DNA from: Microbulbifer hydrolyticus
GTDB taxonomy: Bacteria > Pseudomonadota > Gammaproteobacteria > Pseudomonadales > Cellvibrionaceae
Direction: 5' to 3'
Assembly (NCBI RefSeq): GCF_009931115.1
Contig: NZ_CP047491.1
Location: 3,485,501-3,549,500 of the forward strand
Length of the DNA: 64,000 nucleotides
Below are positions 1-9,227 of this stretch, one piece after another. The notes under the pieces are model-generated. The model saw nothing but the letters and a program-made list of their open reading frames with translations, ran no database searches and was not told where the DNA came from. Each line of letters starts with the position of its first letter. Positions within the stretch are counted from its first letter, which is position 1. A program made the position numbers and the translations under genes.

Positions 1-673
1 CATACAGGCCCACGGAAAGAATGGTCAGGGGATGCATGGCTTCGTCCATCCGCAGGCCCTCCACATAGGGGTAATCCACCCCGCCCCCCACATAGCGATT
101 GCGCTGTCCGGGCATCTGCTGCGGATCGTAGAGGGTCTCGAAGGCGACATATTTGGCGCGGCTGGTGGGAGCGAAGCGCTTCAGGAACTTGCCAAGTTCA
201 AACCCCACCCAGGGAATCACCATGGACCAGGCTTCCACACAACGCATCCGGTAGATACGCTCTTCGAGACCGGATTCCTGCATCAGCTTCCATACATCCA
301 CCGTCGCCGGTTTCTCTACCTCGCCCTCCACGCGCAGGGTCCAGGGCTCCAGCTTCAGGGACTGGCTGTTCTCCGCCGGATCGGTTTTGCCGGTGCCGAA
401 TTCGTAAAAATTGTTGTAATTGGTGACCTTCGCTTCCGGCGTCAGAATCAGGTCCGGCGGCGGTTTGTGGGGGGAGAATGTGAGTGGCTTACGCACCGCA
501 GCCTCTGTCTTGTCCGCCCCGAACAGGTCCAGGGCATGGGCATTGCGCGCGAGCAACAGACCACCGATACCGGCGCAAAGCCCCTTTATAACGGTGCGGC
601 GGGAAACATACGCAGACTCCGGTGTGGTCTGCGCTTCAGTCAGGCTATGTCGCGGCGGTGATTTGATCAGCAC
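1..673 (-). CDS. msrP: Protein-methionine-sulfoxide reductase catalytic subunit MsrP (partial)
   Basis: Molybdopterin-dependent periplasmic enzyme that repairs oxidised methionines in envelope proteins, working with the haem membrane partner MsrQ. Reading the minus strand gives about 224 residues of the N-terminal part; the gene runs off the left edge. A Tat signal (SRRTVIK, residues 24-30) precedes a hydrophobic stretch ending in AHA. The stretches [22 protein letters not shown] and [16 protein letters not shown] match the E. coli YedY family closely, and the Cys of RMRCVEAW (about residue 145) is the expected molybdenum ligand. The start is a GTG at 673 with GGAGAG about six bases upstream; no ATG precedes the Tat motif. 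msrQ would be expected beyond the left edge and is not visible. Confidence 0.93.
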   Translation of the reverse strand, partial: MLIKSPPRHSLTEAQTTPESAYVSRRTVIKGLCAGIGGLLLARNAHALDLFGADKTEAAVRKPLTFSPHKPPPDLILTPEAKVTNYNNFYEFGTGKTDPAENSQSLKLEPWTLRVEGEVEKPATVDVWKLMQESGLEERIYRMRCVEAWSMVIPWVGFELGKFLKRFAPTSRAKYVAFETLYDPQQMPGQRNRYVGGGVDYPYVEGLRMDEAMHPLTILSVGLY

Positions 674-1085
674 GATATCTCTCCAGCGTGTCACAAATTA
701 GAGCAGTACTTGTTGGTCGATTGAGCCGTGTTTTTCTTACAGCGGGCCTTGTAGCGCCTCATCTAACAGGCCTCACGGATGCCACAGTGCTTACGGATGA
801 TAGGTTCGAAGCGCCTGTTCTGGTCCTGTCTAAGAACCTTTCCCGATAACTTGGTTCAGGATTATTCCCGATTGCAATGCAGAACATTTTTCTTGGTGAC
901 CGGGGAAAATACAGTCTAATGTTTTAGAACCACGGTCACCTTCTACAGAAACCGTCGGGTGGCACTACGCGGACGGTGCTATCAGTAACCGCATCCACCG
1001 CGGCAGCCTGCCGAAACGCTGTGAAGCCGTGGCCATTGGCCCGACATAGCCAACCCCCCAACACTGACCCTATGAGGTAGCAAAC
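674..1085. other. Intergenic region without a recognised gene
   Basis: About 410 bp between the divergent msrP and the tiny membrane protein gene. It must hold both promoters. The short minus-strand frame over 936-1169 overlaps the better-supported plus-strand small gene and looks spurious. No tRNA, riboswitch or repeat was recognised. Confidence 0.5.
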
Positions 1086-1232
1086 ATGCTTGAGACGATT
1101 ATTGTCATACTTGTCGTGCTCTGGCTGCTGGGGCTCGTGAGCTCTTACACCATGGGTGGCTTTCTGCATGTATTACTGGTTATCGCCGTAATCCTGCTGA
1201 TTCTACGCCTGGTGCGTGGACGCGGACCATAG
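1086..1232 (+). CDS. Small membrane protein, lmo0937 family (48 aa)
   Basis: A 48-residue protein made almost entirely of two hydrophobic segments (about residues 4-18 and 24-41) joined by a short SSYTMGG turn, ending in the basic tail RLVRGRGP. Size, layout and the HVLLVIAVILLILRL segment match the lmo0937/DUF5670 family of tiny bacterial membrane proteins of unknown function, which often respond to stress. The start ATG at 1086 follows TGAGGTAG at good spacing. An intrinsic terminator follows 30 bp downstream, so this is a single-gene unit. No enzymatic role is implied. Confidence 0.8.
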   Translation: MLETIIVILVVLWLLGLVSSYTMGGFLHVLLVIAVILLILRLVRGRGP

Positions 1233-1263
1233 CCTGATGCAAGTGCCCGCATTGCGGGATAAA

Positions 1264-1299
1264 CCATAAAAAACGCCGGTGATCCGGCGTTTTTTATGG
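1264..1299. terminator. Bidirectional intrinsic terminator
   Basis: Near-perfect stem (AAAAAACGCCGG / CCGGCGTTTTTT) with a four-base loop and A/T runs on both sides. It can end transcription of the small membrane gene from the left and of marC from the right. Confidence 0.85.
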
Positions 1300-1318
1300 T
1301 CCGGGGAAAAGCAACGGC

Positions 1319-1927
1319 TCAGGTCATAAAAAATTGCTGCAACCCCACCAGAACATTGGTGGTGGCCACGGACGCGAGAATCAGGCCCATCACCCGGCTG
1401 ACGATGCTGGCGCCGGAATTCCCGATCCACCGGAAGATCCAGTTCGCGGTCAGCAGCAATATCATTACGATACCCAGCACCGCGAGCATGGCGCTGGCAG
1501 TATTCGCCTGGTGAATGGGGTCGAAACGGTGATTGTCGGTGAGGACCACCGCCGCCAGCATGGCGCCGGGCGATGCGATGGAAGGTACCGCCAGCGGAAA
1601 GATCGCGGTCTCGTGACCCTCGCGGATGATTTCCACTTCCCGCTCGGGCTTGCCCTCGCCAAAGATCATAGTGAGGGCAAACAGAAACAGGACGATGCCG
1701 CCGGCCACCTGAAAGGCAGACAGGGGTACGCCTATCGCCTCCAGCAGATACTGCCCGAGCAACAGGAAAAACATGAGAATACCGGTAGCGACGGCCACCG
1801 CCAGAATCGCAATCTTGCGCCGTTGCCATTCACTGTGACGGCTGGTCACCGCAATAAAGACCGGCAGGGTACCCACCGGATCGATTACCGCAAAGAAAAA
1901 GACAAAGCTACTGATCCAATCGTCCAA
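1319..1927 (-). CDS. MarC family integral membrane protein
   Basis: A 202-residue inner-membrane protein with about six hydrophobic segments. The N-terminal FFAVIDPVGTLPVFIA and the central PLAVPSIASPGAMLAAVVL are hallmarks of the MarC/YhgN family. Members were once linked to multiple antibiotic resistance, but that role was not upheld and the function is unknown. The gene is convergent with the small membrane gene and divergent from aceK. The start at 1927 leaves about 70 bp to the aceK start, so both promoters share a short spacer. Length is normal for the family. Confidence 0.9.
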   Translation of the reverse strand: MDDWISSFVFFFAVIDPVGTLPVFIAVTSRHSEWQRRKIAILAVAVATGILMFFLLLGQYLLEAIGVPLSAFQVAGGIVLFLFALTMIFGEGKPEREVEIIREGHETAIFPLAVPSIASPGAMLAAVVLTDNHRFDPIHQANTASAMLAVLGIVMILLLTANWIFRWIGNSGASIVSRVMGLILASVATTNVLVGLQQFFMT

Positions 1928-1996
1928 GTGATCCCCCAGTTGCCCGTGCTACCATGCGCGAGATGGTATGAGCTTTGTTCCAATTGAGTCTAGTGC

Positions 1997-3760
1997 ATGA
2001 CAAACCATTCCCCGACCGCGCGCCGTATTGCAAAAACCATTCTCAATGGGTTTGATGCCTATTTTGCCGACTTCCAGAACATTACCCTGGGGGCCAAGGC
2101 GCGTTTTGAAACGGCGGCCTGGGCGGCGGTGCACGAGACCAACAAGGAGCGCATCGACCTCTATAAGGAAAAGGTCAATCAGGTACTGAAGCTGGTGCAC
2201 TCGGTGACCAGCAAAGATACAACCCAGCTCGAACTCTGGGGACAGGCCAAGGCCACCTACGCCCAGCTGATTGCCAATAATAACAATTACGAAATAGCCG
2301 AGACCTTTTTCAACTCGGTGTTCTGTAGCCAGTTCCAGCACGCCAACATTCACGACAGCCATATCTTCGTGAAGTCCTCACGCGCGCCGGATGAGAAGCC
2401 CCTGCGGGACTACAGCATATACATCAGCTACAGCGGCCGCGACGGCCTGGAAGCGATGATCGAGGATATCCTCGCCGACTACAGCTTCTCCATCCCCTGG
2501 GAAGAGATGTCGCGGGACGTGAAGAATGTCTGCGAGGCCCTGCGCGACGGCCCGCTCGCTGGCAAACTGGAGAGTGAAGACGACGAACACCGGTTGCGGG
2601 TGGACATGCTGGAATCGGTGTTCTATCGCAACAAGGCTGCCTACCTGGTAGGGCGACTGATGTTTTCCGGCGAGGTGATCCCACTGATACTGCCGTGCCT
2701 GAATAATGGCCGTGGCAATATATTTGTGGATACACTCATCTACGACAACGATTCCACCAGTATCATTTTCAGTTTTACCCGCTCCTATTTCATGGTGGAT
2801 GCGCCGATTCCCTCGCGCTTTGTACGCTTCCTTTCCACCATCATGCCACTCAAGGAAAAGTCGGAGCTTTACAACTCCATCGGCTTCCATAAACACGGTA
2901 AAACGGAGTTCTACCGGCACATCCTGGCGCACATGAAGGTCAGCAACGACAAGTTCATCATTGCCCCCGGTATCAAGGGAATGGTGATGAGCGTATTTAC
3001 GCTGCCTTCCTACCCGGTGGTATTCAAGGTCATCAAGGATAAGTTCGACAATCCGAAAACCGTCACCGAAGAGATTGTGCGGGAAAAGTACAAGTTTGTA
3101 TCCCGCGCCGACCGGGTGGGACGCATGGCGGACACCCAGGAATATACCAACTTTATTTTTTACCGGAATCGCTTCAGCGAGGAACTCCTGCACGAACTGA
3201 TGACGCTCGCACCTTCCAAGCTCCACGTGGATGAGAAATGGGTCATCATCCGGCACCTGTATGTTGAGCGCCGTATGGAGCCGCTCAACCTGTACCTGGA
3301 TGAGGCCGACGAGCAGCAGACCATCGAAGCCATGGAAGAGTACGGCAACGCCATCAAACAGCTGGCCGCTGCGAACATTTTCCCCGGCGATATGCTGCTG
3401 AAAAACTTCGGGGTCACCCGTCACGGTCGCGTGGTGTTTTACGACTATGACGAGCTATGCCCGCTGACCGAGTGCAATTTCCGCAAAATACCCGAGCCCC
3501 GGACGGCGGAGCAGGAGCTGGCGGACCGGCCCTGGTACACCGTGGCAGAAGCAGACGTATTCCCGGAGGAATTCCGCCTGTTTTTCTCTGGGAATCCGGT
3601 GGCTCGCAAAGCGTTTGAAGATCAGCACAGCGATCTCTACGACTACCACTACTGGCAGCGGCTACAAGAGCGTATTCGCGCCGGCCGGGTGGAGAGTACC
3701 TTTCCCTACCGTCGCAAGGTCCGTTTTCATCGCTTGCCGATCAAACGCACTGCGCGTTGA
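1997..3760 (+). CDS. aceK: Isocitrate dehydrogenase kinase/phosphatase
   Basis: Bifunctional enzyme that phosphorylates and dephosphorylates isocitrate dehydrogenase, switching carbon between the TCA cycle and the glyoxylate shunt. The 587-residue length is normal. Family signatures are clear: FIIAPGIKGMVMSVF with PSYPVVFKVIKD (ATP-binding region, from about residue 318) and GDMLLKNFGVTRHGRVVFYD (catalytic/metal region, from about residue 463). The N-terminal all-helical regulatory half is present. Unlike E. coli, aceK is not next to aceB or aceA here and stands alone between marC and an AraC-type regulator. Confidence 0.97.
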   Translation: MTNHSPTARRIAKTILNGFDAYFADFQNITLGAKARFETAAWAAVHETNKERIDLYKEKVNQVLKLVHSVTSKDTTQLELWGQAKATYAQLIANNNNYEIAETFFNSVFCSQFQHANIHDSHIFVKSSRAPDEKPLRDYSIYISYSGRDGLEAMIEDILADYSFSIPWEEMSRDVKNVCEALRDGPLAGKLESEDDEHRLRVDMLESVFYRNKAAYLVGRLMFSGEVIPLILPCLNNGRGNIFVDTLIYDNDSTSIIFSFTRSYFMVDAPIPSRFVRFLSTIMPLKEKSELYNSIGFHKHGKTEFYRHILAHMKVSNDKFIIAPGIKGMVMSVFTLPSYPVVFKVIKDKFDNPKTVTEEIVREKYKFVSRADRVGRMADTQEYTNFIFYRNRFSEELLHELMTLAPSKLHVDEKWVIIRHLYVERRMEPLNLYLDEADEQQTIEAMEEYGNAIKQLAAANIFPGDMLLKNFGVTRHGRVVFYDYDELCPLTECNFRKIPEPRTAEQELADRPWYTVAEADVFPEEFRLFFSGNPVARKAFEDQHSDLYDYHYWQRLQERIRAGRVESTFPYRRKVRFHRLPIKRTAR

Positions 3761-3890
3761 AGCACCGTCTACGCTTGCCCGGGCGTCCCAGATTCAGTAA
3801 AAATGACGAACCGGTTTTCGGTTGGACAATAATCACGAGTAGTGATGACCGCTCATTCGCCAGAAAAATAATAAGACCCTGGGAGCAGTG

Positions 3891-4931
3891 ATGGACTTTG
3901 ACGCACGCCTGATTCCCCTGCACCGCCACCCGCTGGGGTTTATCGAGGTTTTCAGCGAGCTCGGCGCCCCGCTCACGGCCCTGCTCAAAGGCACCGGCAT
4001 TTCCCCCACCATGTTCGAAATGCAGGAAGCCCGCATCAGTTATCATCAGTGGCAGGCCCTTCTCAGCAATGGTGTTCGCCTGTGTCAGCACCCGCAACTG
4101 GGGCTGATCACAGGACTGAAGTTTCACTGGAGTTTCTGGGGGCCACTGGGACGAATGGTCGACTGCAGCCCCAGCCTCAAGGACATCGCGGAATCCTTCC
4201 GCCGTTACATGGTCGCGGTGCAGCCGTTTTACGCGCTGCATGCAGCCCGTTCGAATTCCTATCTGGACAAGGGCAATCGTGTCGTAGAGCCTATCAACTA
4301 CGCCACATCACAGGACGCCGACCCGGTTTTGAGGGATTTCGTGCGTCAATTCCGCCTCGCTACCACACTGCGTCTCTGGGACGAATGCGGCAATAAATCC
4401 GTTGCAGACCCGGATATTCATGTGCGCCTGGATTTTCCGCAGCCTTCGAGTTACGAGTTTTACCAGAAGCTGCCGTGCCAGTCCCTACAGTTCGGTTGCG
4501 AGGAATCCTCCATATCGGGAAGTATCGAGCTGGTCTTCAAAAAATTCCGCCCCCTGCGCCTGCGCACTTATGAGCGACTGCAGCGAGAGTGCGAACAGGA
4601 GCTGGACCAGTTTTCCGGTAACTTCAGCTTCGCGGAACGGGTGCGCTGGCATATGCGGTCGAATTTCACCCCAACTCTGGAACTGAACCAGGTTGCAGAG
4701 CAGTTACAGATTGCACCGCGCGCCCTGTCGCGCCGGCTAGCCACCGATGGCGAGACATTCCGTTCACTGCTGCATGAAATCCGCATGGAAATCGCACTGC
4801 ACCACCTGCGTCACTCGTGTCTTGCGGTAGAGGAAATTGCAGACTATACCGGATTCTCCTGCGCCTCGAGTCTGCGTCGAGCGGTAAAAAACTGGAGCGG
4901 AAAAACCGCAAATGAGCTGCGCACCGGCTGA
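3891..4931 (+). CDS. AraC family transcriptional regulator (arabinose-binding-domain type)
   Basis: A 346-residue regulator. The N-terminal about 200 residues (RLIPLHRHPLGFIEVF onward) fit the Arabinose_bd domain found in OruR/ArgR-like AraC proteins. The C-terminal about 100 residues carry the two helix-turn-helix units: LNQVAEQLQIAPRALSRRLA and VEEIADYTGFSCASSLRRAV. A GTG three bases earlier is also in frame, but GGGAG sits at better spacing for the ATG at 3891. The ligand and target are unknown. The gene stands alone; its neighbours (aceK, a lipoprotein) do not reveal its regulon. Confidence 0.88.
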   Translation: MDFDARLIPLHRHPLGFIEVFSELGAPLTALLKGTGISPTMFEMQEARISYHQWQALLSNGVRLCQHPQLGLITGLKFHWSFWGPLGRMVDCSPSLKDIAESFRRYMVAVQPFYALHAARSNSYLDKGNRVVEPINYATSQDADPVLRDFVRQFRLATTLRLWDECGNKSVADPDIHVRLDFPQPSSYEFYQKLPCQSLQFGCEESSISGSIELVFKKFRPLRLRTYERLQRECEQELDQFSGNFSFAERVRWHMRSNFTPTLELNQVAEQLQIAPRALSRRLATDGETFRSLLHEIRMEIALHHLRHSCLAVEEIADYTGFSCASSLRRAVKNWSGKTANELRTG

Positions 4932-4989
4932 CGGTGGGCAATCACAGGCTATAGTTAGATAAGCGGATTGGTACCGATGGAGGTAGTAA

Positions 4990-5499
4990 GTGCGGTATTT
5001 CGGCTGTGGCGCCCTGTGCGTCGGTGTGACGCTGTGGGGCCTGTCGATGAGTGGGTGCGGATACCTGCCCAGCGAGATGGAGCCCGATCCCAAAACCGAC
5101 AAGTCAAAGCCACCGGAGGCTGTGGCCGGTGTGTACATGCATGCCGCCAGCTGTGCCACCCGTGCCAAGGGTTACAAGTTACTCAACTTCGAAGACCTCT
5201 ACGACGCGACCGGCGACCCGCGCCATCCATTTCGGCCTGCTGCCGGCGTGCCCAACAAATACGATGTGCGCGCCTATGTCTGGGGATACGACAACTGCCT
5301 GGAAAAAGGGACTTGTCAGCACGGCGACCATTACTGGCTGATCAACCGCGGGCCGGATGGGGACTTTTCCACCTGGGTGGTCACGCCACAATTCCCCCGT
5401 ATCACCATCGAGTCACGCTGCAAGGATCAGCTGAAAGTAGGCAAGCGCTACCGGCTATCGTTTGATAACGGCAAGCTGGTCGGCTTCAGCCTGAACTGA
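4990..5499 (+). CDS. Putative lipoprotein of unknown function
   Basis: 169 residues, starting at a GTG preceded by GGAGGTAG. The N-terminus is hydrophobic and ends in LSMSGC, a plausible but imperfect lipobox, so export to the envelope is likely. The mature part has five Cys residues and short motifs such as YVWGYDNC and DHYWLINRGPDGDFSTW. I do not recognise the family. It converges on ppk1, whose stop lies only six bases beyond its own, so the two genes must share a very short terminator region or overlap in their transcripts. Confidence 0.7.
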   Translation: MRYFGCGALCVGVTLWGLSMSGCGYLPSEMEPDPKTDKSKPPEAVAGVYMHAASCATRAKGYKLLNFEDLYDATGDPRHPFRPAAGVPNKYDVRAYVWGYDNCLEKGTCQHGDHYWLINRGPDGDFSTWVVTPQFPRITIESRCKDQLKVGKRYRLSFDNGKLVGFSLN

Positions 5500-5505
5500 T
5501 CGCTG

Positions 5506-7554
5506 TTACACCTCAAGCTTCTTCAGGTAACGATAGATCGCATCCTGTGAGCGCACATTGCGCTTGCTGTTGCGGTTAGCGATACGACCGTTGCTCTGAT
5601 CCTCGTCCAGCACCCGTGCTTTCTGGTTGTCTTGCCACTGTAATTCAAGGATATCCAGCACGGTTTTGCGGTGTGCGGCGGACAATAACGGAAATGTCAC
5701 CTCGACCCGGTGATCCAGGTTGCGCGTCATCAGGTCAGCCGATGACAGGTAAACCCGTGCATCACCACCGTTGTGAAAAGCGTAAACCCGCGCATGCTCC
5801 AGGTACTTGTCTACCAGGCTGATGACCTTGATGTTGTCAGACAGGCCTTTGGTCTGGCACAGCAGTGCACACATGCTGCGCACGATGATGCGGACCTGCA
5901 CCCCGGCAATACTGGCGCGGTACAGGTGGTCGATAACTTCCGAATCCACCAGATTGTTGCACTTGATAAAAATCTCCGCGGGTTCGCCGGCGGCCGCCGC
6001 GGCAATTTCCCGGTCGATGCAGGCCAGTATGTTTGGCCGGTTGGTGTGCGGTGACATCCAGATATGGTGATAATCCGGCTGCAAGTGAGGCTGTTGGATA
6101 AAGTCGAAAACCCGGTACGCATCTTCACCCAGCTTGTCGTCGCTGGATAGCAGGCTGAAATCGCAGTAAAAGCGCGCGGTGCTTTCGTTGAAATTGCCCG
6201 TACCAAAATGACTGTAATAGCGGTCGCGACCACCCTCCTCGCGCACAATGGAAATCAGTTTGCAGTGCACTTTGAGGCCGGGCACACCATAGATAACCTC
6301 GACGCCGGCATCACTCAACTCATTCGACCAGTGGATATTGGCCTGTTCGTCGAAACGTGCCTGCAGTTCCACCACGGCAATCACCCGCTTCTGGTTGCGC
6401 ACGGCATTCACCAACGCCGCCACCACCCGCGAGTTCTGTGCCACCCGGTACAGATTGATACGGATTTCACGTACCTTCGGGTCAATCGCTGCTGAGGCCA
6501 ACAACTTGGTGATCACCCGGAAATCATGATACGGGTAGTAGCAGAGCCGGTTACTCTCCCGCAGCCAGTCAAAGATATTGGCGCTGTCAGGCAGCGTAGG
6601 GAGGGGTTTGATTTTCCGATAGGTATGCTGCTTCAGGTCCGCCGGGAAGCTCATAAAATCTTTCGAATTGTGATAGCGGCCACCGGGGGTATAGCTGTCG
6701 TAACGCCCCATTTTCAGCTTTTTCTTGATCAGCTGTAACAGCACTTCCGGCATGGTGGAGTCGTATACCAGGCGAACCGGCTCGGCCTGCTTGCGCTTCT
6801 TCAGTGACTTTGCCAGTCGATCGACAATATTCTGGGTGACGTGCTCCCCCAGCTCCAGCTCCGCATCACGGCTGATCTTGAAGGTGTAGGCTTCGGCCCT
6901 TTCGATCGGCAGCACAAACCGGAACACGTCCACGAGACAGGCGCGGATCACGTTGTCGAGCACGATATACACCTTCTCATGGCAATTCTCCCGATGTGGA
7001 ATCGCAACGAAGCGCGGGAGGATATCGGTAGGCAGCTCAAGACCGGCAAAGCGCAGGCTGCCGTCTTCAAGTTCCAGGTAAATCCCGAAGTAAATGCTCG
7101 CTTCGTTGAGAAGCGGCATGGTATCCCGGTCATCGATAAAAAACGGCTCCAGCTCCGGCAATACCTCGCGGTGGAAGTACTCCTCGACATACACGCGCTG
7201 GTTGTCGGTGAGCTGGCGCTCGTTGATGACGTGGATATTATTGTGGCCCAGGTCTTCCAGCGCCTTGGTATAGGCGCTGCCAAAGCGGGCCTGCAGGCGC
7301 AGCACCTTCTCGTTGATATTGCCGAGCAGTTCGGAGAAATGCTCCTTTTTCTTGCTGCCCTTGGCAAATGTGGCCAGGCGCCGCACATCCGCCACCCGCA
7401 CCCGGTAGAATTCGTCCAGATTGTTGGAGAAGATGCCAAGGAAGCGTACCCGCTCAATTATGGGCACGCTCGCATCCTCCACCTCCTGCAGCACACGCGC
7501 ATTGAAGGAGAGCCAGCTCAGCTCCTTGGGGTACAGGGGAATGTCTTTTGCCAT
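5506..7554 (-). CDS. ppk1: Polyphosphate kinase 1
   Basis: Membrane-associated enzyme that makes polyphosphate from ATP. The core has PYHDFRVITKLLASAAIDP, the autophosphorylated histidine motif GVPGLKVHCKL and the second histidine region LMTRNLDHRVEV. The chosen ATG (MAKDIPLYPKELSWLSFN) aligns with the start of E. coli Ppk and gives 682 residues. Upstream in-frame starts at 7590 (ATG, GAGGGG nearby) and 7665 (TTG) would add 12 or 37 poorly conserved residues. The gene is divergent from ppx, unlike the co-directional ppk-ppx operon of E. coli, and the shared spacer holds a Pho-box-like repeat. Confidence 0.95.
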   Translation of the reverse strand: MAKDIPLYPKELSWLSFNARVLQEVEDASVPIIERVRFLGIFSNNLDEFYRVRVADVRRLATFAKGSKKKEHFSELLGNINEKVLRLQARFGSAYTKALEDLGHNNIHVINERQLTDNQRVYVEEYFHREVLPELEPFFIDDRDTMPLLNEASIYFGIYLELEDGSLRFAGLELPTDILPRFVAIPHRENCHEKVYIVLDNVIRACLVDVFRFVLPIERAEAYTFKISRDAELELGEHVTQNIVDRLAKSLKKRKQAEPVRLVYDSTMPEVLLQLIKKKLKMGRYDSYTPGGRYHNSKDFMSFPADLKQHTYRKIKPLPTLPDSANIFDWLRESNRLCYYPYHDFRVITKLLASAAIDPKVREIRINLYRVAQNSRVVAALVNAVRNQKRVIAVVELQARFDEQANIHWSNELSDAGVEVIYGVPGLKVHCKLISIVREEGGRDRYYSHFGTGNFNESTARFYCDFSLLSSDDKLGEDAYRVFDFIQQPHLQPDYHHIWMSPHTNRPNILACIDREIAAAAAGEPAEIFIKCNNLVDSEVIDHLYRASIAGVQVRIIVRSMCALLCQTKGLSDNIKVISLVDKYLEHARVYAFHNGGDARVYLSSADLMTRNLDHRVEVTFPLLSAAHRKTVLDILELQWQDNQKARVLDEDQSNGRIANRNSKRNVRSQDAIYRYLKKLEV

Positions 7555-7690
7555 ACTCTCTACTGCATTCTCCGGTGAACCCGCCCCCATGCGCCCCTCT
7601 TCGGAGCTGGACAGGGCTGTTGGCAGAGCAAAGTTGTTGGGTTTCAAACTGTTGGACGCTCTCAAAAGCCATAGGTCATGACTGCACAGT

Positions 7691-7723
7691 TTGCTACATT
7701 TTTGTTACAACATTTTGACAACC
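7691..7723 (+). promoter_or_regulatory. Pho-box-like 11-bp direct repeats
   Basis: Three consecutive 11-bp units in register: TTGCTACATTT, TTGTTACAACA and TTTTGACAACC. PhoB binds 11-bp direct repeats of the type CTGTNAC followed by an A/T-rich spacer, so the phasing and the TNACA core fit. The site lies between divergent ppk1 and ppx, both commonly phosphate-regulated. The match is by eye and imperfect. Confidence 0.4.
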
Positions 7724-7729
7724 ATAAAC

Positions 7730-9220
7730 ATGACAGCCGATACCGCCCCTGAAACCAGTCACGAACGCTACGCCGCCCTGGATCTCGGGTCCAACAGTTT
7801 TCACCTCCTGCTGGCAGAATTTCGCGATCAACGCATGGTCCGCCTGCACACCGACCGGGCCATGGTGCGCCTGGCAGAAGGGCTGGACAGCGAGCGCAAC
7901 CTTGCCCCGGAGGTGGCCGAGCGCGCGTTGGAAGCTCTGCGCCGCTTCGCCCCGGTGATCCAGGATCTGCCACTCGACAATGTACGGGTAGTGGGCACCA
8001 ATACTCTGCGCGCCGCCAGCACCCACGCCGACGGGTTTCTTGAGGCCGCGGAGGCAATCCTCGGCGCGCCCATCGAAATCATTTCCGGTATAGAAGAGGC
8101 ACGCCTGATTTATTCGGGGGTAATGGCCGCAGCCGAGGGAACACCCAGCCTGCGTTGCGTGGTGGATATTGGCGGCGGTTCTACCGAACTGGTGCGTGGC
8201 GTGGAAAAGCCCAGGTTGCTGCAAAGCATCAATATGGGTTGCGTGGCGTTCAACCGACGATTTTTTGAAAGCGGAAAAATTGACGCCAGCAAACACAATA
8301 ATTTTGTGCGCGCACGCCGCGCCGCCCAGGCGGAGCTGCAGGAGCTGCAGCATATGGCCGATGACGCTCTGGTAATGGGCGCCTCCGGAACCGTCAAATC
8401 CGTGGCGCGGGTACTGAACGACGGCGAGTTACTGCCGATACAACGCGACGATCTGGAAAAGCTCGCGGGCAGGGTTGCGGCATGCAAGACTGTCGAGGCA
8501 ATCGATCTTCCCCATCTAAACCCACAGCGGCGCCCGGTGTTTGCCGCCGGGCTCGCCATCCTGCACGGTATTTTTCGCGAACTGGATATCCAGCAGATGC
8601 ATATATCGCCCTACGCCATTCGCGAGGGTATCGTCCATGACCTGGCTGGCCGCGCCGCCGGTGGGGACCGCCGCGCGGATACAGTGACCAACCTGATGGA
8701 GCGCGGCGAAATCGATCCCGACCAGGCAAAGCGCGTAGCCAATACCGCTCTGCAATTTCTCGGCCAGCTCAACCCACATTCCCTGGTCGCCCAGCGGCGC
8801 CTGCTGCACTGGGCCGCGGACCTGCACGAGCTCGGCCTTATCCTCTCCCATAGCAGCTTCCGCAAACTGGGGGCCTATATGATCGAGCACGCCGATATGG
8901 CGGGTTTCAGCAAAAGTGAACAGGAAAACCTGGCTTACCTGGTGCGCAACCAACGCGGCGATATCAAGGTAATACAGGAGCACTATGGTTTTCACCCCGG
9001 TAACGAGCTGCTACTGTGCCTGCGTCTTGCCTGCATCGTGCACCGGGATCACGTGGACCGCAGCATCGACAGCCTGCAACTCTCCGCCGACGGCCCCGGC
9101 TTTCGCCTGGAAGTTCCCGAGCGCTGGCTGCATGAAAACCCGGCGATTGAGGACCTTCTGGCACTGGAAGTGGAATGCTGGGAAGACAAAAACATCAAAC
9201 TAACCCTGAAACAAACCTAG
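7730..9220 (+). CDS. ppx: Exopolyphosphatase
   Basis: Ppx/GppA-type phosphatase releasing orthophosphate from the ends of polyphosphate; opposing enzyme to the divergently encoded Ppk1. The actin-like fold shows the two phosphate loops: YAALDLGSNSFHLLLAE near the N-terminus and VVDIGGGSTELV at about residue 144. The C-terminal half is the HD-like helical region (LLHWAADLHELGLILSHSSF). The ATG at 7730 gives 496 residues; an upstream TTG at 7691 would add 13 residues and lies in the Pho-like repeat, so it is less likely. There is no strong Shine-Dalgarno. selO follows after only seven bases, suggesting one transcript. Confidence 0.95.
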   Translation: MTADTAPETSHERYAALDLGSNSFHLLLAEFRDQRMVRLHTDRAMVRLAEGLDSERNLAPEVAERALEALRRFAPVIQDLPLDNVRVVGTNTLRAASTHADGFLEAAEAILGAPIEIISGIEEARLIYSGVMAAAEGTPSLRCVVDIGGGSTELVRGVEKPRLLQSINMGCVAFNRRFFESGKIDASKHNNFVRARRAAQAELQELQHMADDALVMGASGTVKSVARVLNDGELLPIQRDDLEKLAGRVAACKTVEAIDLPHLNPQRRPVFAAGLAILHGIFRELDIQQMHISPYAIREGIVHDLAGRAAGGDRRADTVTNLMERGEIDPDQAKRVANTALQFLGQLNPHSLVAQRRLLHWAADLHELGLILSHSSFRKLGAYMIEHADMAGFSKSEQENLAYLVRNQRGDIKVIQEHYGFHPGNELLLCLRLACIVHRDHVDRSIDSLQLSADGPGFRLEVPERWLHENPAIEDLLALEVECWEDKNIKLTLKQT

Positions 9221-9227
9221 GCAGCTC

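Noticed and set aside
936..1169. Minus-strand frame of 77 codons
   Set aside because: Overlaps the better-supported plus-strand lmo0937-like gene with its ribosome-binding site and terminator.
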